From NCBI GenBank assembly GCA_041879425.1, contig CP090854.1:868001-932000 (forward strand): a DNA stretch of 64,000 nt. Direction: 5' to 3'. The number at the start of each line of letters is the position of its first letter. Positions within the stretch are counted from its first letter, which is position 1. The notes under the pieces are model-generated. The model worked only from the letters and a program-made list of their open reading frames with translations. It had not been told where the DNA came from and did not search any database. The translations under genes were made by a program, and so were the position numbers. Below, piece by piece: positions 60,710-64,000 of this stretch. Origin of the DNA: Vibrio pomeroyi (GTDB lineage Bacteria; Pseudomonadota; Gammaproteobacteria; Enterobacterales; Vibrionaceae).

Positions 60710-61015
60710 ATGAATAGCCAGCTTCAAGAGCTTTGTGAACTAGATCAACTAATTATCTCTAAGCTCGAATTTAGTGAAATTAATGCTGAAGAAATAACGC
60801 AGCTTGTCGATAACAGAGAACAGTTATTGCAAAACGTGCTTCAATTAATCGACTCACACCCCGACGTTAAGCAAAGTTCTGAATGGTTTGAAGCCATTAC
60901 CAGAACCAGAAAATTGGTCGAATTGATGCAGTCTGAGACGAGTCGAGTAGGTAAGACCCTACACAAATACCGTCACGGCGCTAAATCAGTTCAACAATAC
61001 AAAAAGTTTTTATAG
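60710..61015 (+). CDS. flaI: FliT-like flagellar chaperone FlaI
   Basis: A 101-residue helical protein (LCELDQLIISKLEFSEINAEEITQLVDNREQLLQNVLQLI, then a basic C-terminal tail KYRHGAKSVQQYKKF). Vibrio FlaI occupies the place of FliT, the chaperone of FliD. It is a small operon gene between fliD and fliS, with overlap-like spacing on both sides. Confidence 0.88.
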   Translation: MNSQLQELCELDQLIISKLEFSEINAEEITQLVDNREQLLQNVLQLIDSHPDVKQSSEWFEAITRTRKLVELMQSETSRVGKTLHKYRHGAKSVQQYKKFL

Positions 61016-61027
61016 AAGAGGTTTACT

Positions 61028-61438
61028 ATGCGCGGTTCTTTACAGGCATATAAAAAGGTATCAGTGGATAGTCAGCTAACAGCTGCCTCACCGCATAAAA
61101 TTGTACAAATGCTAATGGCAGGTGCTATCGAGCGTCTGATTCAGGGCAAAGCGGCAATGCAAGCAGGCAACATCCCAGTGAAAGGTGAGCGACTTGGTAA
61201 GGCTCTAGATATCATTATTAGCCTACGTAGTTGCCTGTCTATGGACGATGGCGGCGACATTGCGAAAAACCTAGATCAACTTTATGAGTTCATGATCACG
61301 CAAATTTCTGCGGCAAATCACAAAAATGACCCACAGCCTATTGATGATGTTATCGATATTATCCGCGAAATTAAGAGCGCTTGGGACCAAATTCCGAATG
61401 AATATCACAACTTGACGTCTGCTGACGTAGGTATTTAA
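61028..61438 (+). CDS. fliS: Flagellin export chaperone FliS
   Basis: A 136-residue four-helix protein that keeps flagellin unpolymerised in the cytoplasm. MRGSLQAYKKVSVDSQLTAASPHKIVQMLMAGAIERL is the FliS signature; later LRSCLSMDDGGDIAKNLDQLYEFMITQISAANHKND. Last gene of the operon, followed by a terminator. Confidence 0.96.
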   Translation: MRGSLQAYKKVSVDSQLTAASPHKIVQMLMAGAIERLIQGKAAMQAGNIPVKGERLGKALDIIISLRSCLSMDDGGDIAKNLDQLYEFMITQISAANHKNDPQPIDDVIDIIREIKSAWDQIPNEYHNLTSADVGI

Positions 61439-61514
61439 AGAAAAATTGCAGTTTTAACCAATCTCATATCCCTTAATTGGTTGGTTGCCTTATTTTTTTA
61501 ATCAAATAAAATAG

Positions 61515-61546
61515 AAGCCATTAGATAGCCTAATGGCTTTTTTTCG
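61515..61546 (+). terminator. Terminator after fliS
   Basis: AAGCCATTAG-ATAGC-CTAATGGCTT followed by TTTTTT. Confidence 0.93.
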
Positions 61547-61667
61547 TTGCTGATTTCCTAAATTTGTCCACGTAAAACATAATCATTGATACATATCTCT
61601 GTTTTATAAATTACGTCGCTCACCGTTTTTCCGCATCGCACCAAAATAAAGGCAATAATTCCTACTT

Positions 61668-63134
61668 ATGCAAGGTTTGGCAAAACTGCTTGTCGTCGAC
61701 GATAACGCTCAAGATCGTCACAATTTAAGCACAATATTAGAGTTTGTAGGAGAGAGCTGCGAAGTAATCAGCTCTGAACAAGCGCGCAAGGTTGACTGGT
61801 CACAACAGTGGGCCGGCTGCATCATTGGCTCAATTAAAGGTAAAGGCTTCAACGCATTACTGAATGAAAAGCTTGTTCACGCCAATCACATCCCACTATT
61901 AGTGATTGGCAAAAATAATCACCCGGTTGACGAGCTCACTAACTTTGTTGGTGAACTTGAGCTTCCTCTTAACTACCCGCAATTAAGTGATGCATTAAGA
62001 CACTGTAAAGACTTCTTAGGCCGTAAGGGTGTTCAAGTTGTCTCTTCGGCACGTAAGAACACACTGTTTCGTAGCCTAGTTGGTCAAAGTGCTGGCATTC
62101 AAGAAGTACGTCACTTAATTGAACAAGTCTCTTCGACAGAAGCGAATGTATTGATTCTTGGTGAATCAGGCACGGGTAAAGAAGTCGTAGCACGTAATAT
62201 TCATTATCATTCTAAGCGTCGTTCTGGGCCTTTCGTGCCAGTGAACTGTGGCGCAATTCCGCCAGACTTATTGGAAAGCGAACTGTTCGGCCATGAGAAG
62301 GGCGCATTTACTGGTGCGATTACTGCACGTAAAGGCCGCTTTGAATTGGCTGAAGGTGGCACACTGTTTCTTGATGAGATTGGCGATATGCCAATGGCGA
62401 TGCAGGTTAAGCTGCTACGCGTTTTACAAGAACGATGCTTTGAGCGCGTAGGTGGCAATAGCACGATTCAAGCTGATGTTCGCGTGATTGCGGCAACGCA
62501 CCGTAACCTTGAAGACATGATCGACGATGACTCGTTCCGTGAAGATCTTTACTACCGCTTGAATGTATTCCCGATTGAGATGCCGGCGCTGCAAGATCGC
62601 AAAGAAGATATTCCATTATTGCTTCAAGAGCTGATGACACGAATGGAAGCGGAAGGCAGCATGCCTATTTGCTTTACGCCTCGCGCGATTAACTCTTTGA
62701 TGGAGCATTACTGGCCAGGTAACGTTCGTGAATTAGCGAACCTAGTTGAGCGTATGGTCATCCTTTATCCTAATAGCTTGGTTGATGTAAACCATCTACC
62801 AACTAAGTATCGATACAGCGATATTCCTGAGTTCCAGCCTGAGTTTAATAGCTTTGTGTCCGAAGAAGAGCAAGAGCGTGATGCACTGGCTGATTTGTTC
62901 TCAGAAGATTTCAGCTTTGATCAGCAAGATGATATCGCTGACAACGCGAATGCACCTCAAGAGTTACCACCAGAAGGGGTAAACCTGAAAGAGCTGCTTG
63001 CGGACATGGAAGTGAATATGATCAACCAAGCTTTGGAAGCACAGGGCGGTATTGTTGCTCGTGCAGCTGACATGCTTGGAATGCGCAGAACCACTTTGGT
63101 TGAAAAAATGCGTAAATATAACTTGCAGCGTTAG
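61668..63134 (+). CDS. flrA: Flagellar master regulator FlrA (sigma-54 activator)
   Basis: A 488-residue bacterial enhancer-binding protein at the top of the Vibrio polar-flagellar hierarchy. The N-terminal receiver-like FleQ domain (about 1-125) has [11 protein letters not shown] but no phosphorylatable Asp at the usual site (CIIGSIKG). The AAA+ domain has [16 protein letters not shown] (Walker A), GAFTGAI (sigma-54 contact), [13 protein letters not shown] (Walker B) and an arginine finger region. The C-terminal Fis helix-turn-helix ends [23 protein letters not shown]. Stands alone with its own upstream region of about 120 bp after the fliS terminator. Confidence 0.95.
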   Translation: MQGLAKLLVVDDNAQDRHNLSTILEFVGESCEVISSEQARKVDWSQQWAGCIIGSIKGKGFNALLNEKLVHANHIPLLVIGKNNHPVDELTNFVGELELPLNYPQLSDALRHCKDFLGRKGVQVVSSARKNTLFRSLVGQSAGIQEVRHLIEQVSSTEANVLILGESGTGKEVVARNIHYHSKRRSGPFVPVNCGAIPPDLLESELFGHEKGAFTGAITARKGRFELAEGGTLFLDEIGDMPMAMQVKLLRVLQERCFERVGGNSTIQADVRVIAATHRNLEDMIDDDSFREDLYYRLNVFPIEMPALQDRKEDIPLLLQELMTRMEAEGSMPICFTPRAINSLMEHYWPGNVRELANLVERMVILYPNSLVDVNHLPTKYRYSDIPEFQPEFNSFVSEEEQERDALADLFSEDFSFDQQDDIADNANAPQELPPEGVNLKELLADMEVNMINQALEAQGGIVARAADMLGMRRTTLVEKMRKYNLQR

Positions 63135-63260
63135 TGCCCATTTTTATACGAAAGTGAAAACTAGCACGCACATTTTAGCTATTTCGTAACGCTAGCTAAG
63201 TGAATTGATAAACCATAGTCGAGTTGTTGCTTGCTTAACTATGTGATAAATATAGCAAAT

Positions 63261-63294
63261 AGCCTGATTCGTGTTTTACGTGTCAGGCTGTTTT
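63261..63294 (+). terminator. Hairpin between flrA and flrB
   Basis: AGCCTGA (63261-63267) pairs with TCAGGCT (63283-63289), followed by GTTTTAG. It could terminate flrA, leaving flrBC on a separate transcript. Confidence 0.6.
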
Positions 63295-63317
63295 AGTATT
63301 TGAGGCAAATTTTTGAC

Positions 63318-64000
63318 ATGCACGTATCTAACGAACCAGAAAATCAATCACACCTAGATTCTGTTGAACAGCAGGTTGAGCGCTACAAGCAAGTGCTCGA
63401 TGTGATGCCAGCAGGGGTCATCTTGTTAGATACACATGGCGAAGTGAGAGAAGCCAACCCAGAAGCGCACCGTATTCTTGGGGTAGAGCTCGTAGGCGAG
63501 AAGTGGTTTTCGGTCATTCAAAGTGCCTTCGACCCTAAAGACGATGATGGTCATGAGATCTCATTGAAAAATGGGAGAAAGGTACGTTTGGCGATTTCAG
63601 CTTCGACTACAGGTCAGCTTATCTTGATTACCGACCTGACAGAAACTCGCCTTTTGCAGTCTCGCGTGAGTGATCTTCAACGCTTGTCGTCGTTAGGCAG
63701 AATGGTGGCCTCGCTGGCCCATCAGGTTCGTACGCCGCTTTCTAGCGCGATGTTGTATGCATCCAACCTTGCCGCGCCGAACCTGCCGCCGGCAACAAAG
63801 ACACGTTTTCAATCTAAGCTTATGGATAGATTGCATGACTTAGAAAAACAAGTGAATGACATGCTGTTGTTTGCCAAAGGTGGCGATAACAAGGTGGTTA
63901 AGCCATTTACTGTCGCTGAATTGATTACCGAATTTCACCCTATGGTGGAAGCGGCACTGAAATCCAACCAGATTGATTATTGTCAGGAGGTTGAAGGCGA
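63318..64000 (+). CDS. flrB: Sensor histidine kinase FlrB (partial)
   Basis: Translation from the ATG at 63318 gives MHVSNEPENQSHLDSVEQQVERYKQVLDVMPAG and runs past the window end, so the C-terminal ATPase is missing. A PAS-like domain (LDVMPAGVILLDTHGEVREANPEAHRIL) is followed by the DHp region with the phosphorylation His in SLAHQVRTPLSSAML. No transmembrane segment is present: it is cytoplasmic. FlrB phosphorylates FlrC, which drives the next tier of sigma-54 flagellar promoters. Its position after flrA matches other vibrios. Confidence 0.92.
   Translation, partial: MHVSNEPENQSHLDSVEQQVERYKQVLDVMPAGVILLDTHGEVREANPEAHRILGVELVGEKWFSVIQSAFDPKDDDGHEISLKNGRKVRLAISASTTGQLILITDLTETRLLQSRVSDLQRLSSLGRMVASLAHQVRTPLSSAMLYASNLAAPNLPPATKTRFQSKLMDRLHDLEKQVNDMLLFAKGGDNKVVKPFTVAELITEFHPMVEAALKSNQIDYCQEVEG

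Noticed and set aside
1..64000. CRISPR arrays, tRNA or rRNA genes, transposons, prophage
   Set aside because: No spaced direct repeats, clover-leaf sequences, transposase or phage structural genes were seen on either strand.

Overview
The window looks like chromosome 1 of a Vibrio, probably a Splendidus-clade or related marine species. The chitobiase, the polar-flagellar genes (flgT/flgO/flgP, cheV-cheR, flgB to flgL, several flagellins, flaG-fliD-flaI-fliS-flrA-flrB), the copper ATPase and the aryl-polyene type gene cluster all read as Vibrio proteins. No rRNA, tRNA, CRISPR array, IS element or prophage was seen. The species is inferred from protein resemblance recalled from memory, not from a search.

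1-4.7 kb: a curli (amyloid fibre) locus. The minus strand carries csgB, csgA and a csgC-like gene, followed by a csgD-type regulator cut by the window edge; csgE, csgF and csgG run divergently on the plus strand. 4.7-6.2 kb: an exported protein of unknown function and a TraB/GumN protein. 6.5-10.5 kb: a GH20 chitobiase lipoprotein and a small beta-barrel porin with a CRP-like site upstream. 10.7-14 kb: a copper-export unit (copA with a DUF411 protein) whose promoter has a textbook CueR operator in a 19-bp spacer. 14.2-15.7 kb: gltX.

15.8-34.8 kb: a complete aryl polyene (APE) biosynthesis cluster. Seventeen tightly packed or overlapping minus-strand genes encode a chain-length factor, two acyltransferase activities, two ACPs, a membrane protein, an acyl/aryl-ACP ligase, two hotdog dehydratases, a GT2-acyltransferase fusion, an aromatic ammonia-lyase, a thioesterase, a LolA-like carrier, an MMPL exporter, a DUF3261 lipoprotein, two ketosynthases and a ketoreductase. 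A small lipoprotein gene follows. A divergent plus-strand arm carries a lipoprotein, an O-methyltransferase and a flavin oxidoreductase. Together they should make, methylate, modify and export a yellow aryl-polyene lipid to the outer membrane.

34.9-64 kb: after an AP2-like orphan comes a polar flagellar region: flgT, flgOP, flgMN, flgA, cheV-cheR, flgBCDE, flgFGHIJ, flgKL, three flagellins, flaG-fliD-flaI-fliS, flrA and the start of flrB. Visible sigma-54 elements precede flgB (two), flgF, flgK, flaA and probably flgO. Sigma-28 elements precede the second and third flagellins and flgMN. This matches the known Vibrio hierarchy: FlrA/sigma-54, then FlrBC/sigma-54, then FliA.

No system unlike anything known was found. 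The most useful leads are the unusual curli gene order and CsgA, the ammonia-lyase selectivity residues, structured flagellin leaders, a FliD insertion with a duplicated motif, and a pair of inverted REP-like palindromes between flagellin genes.
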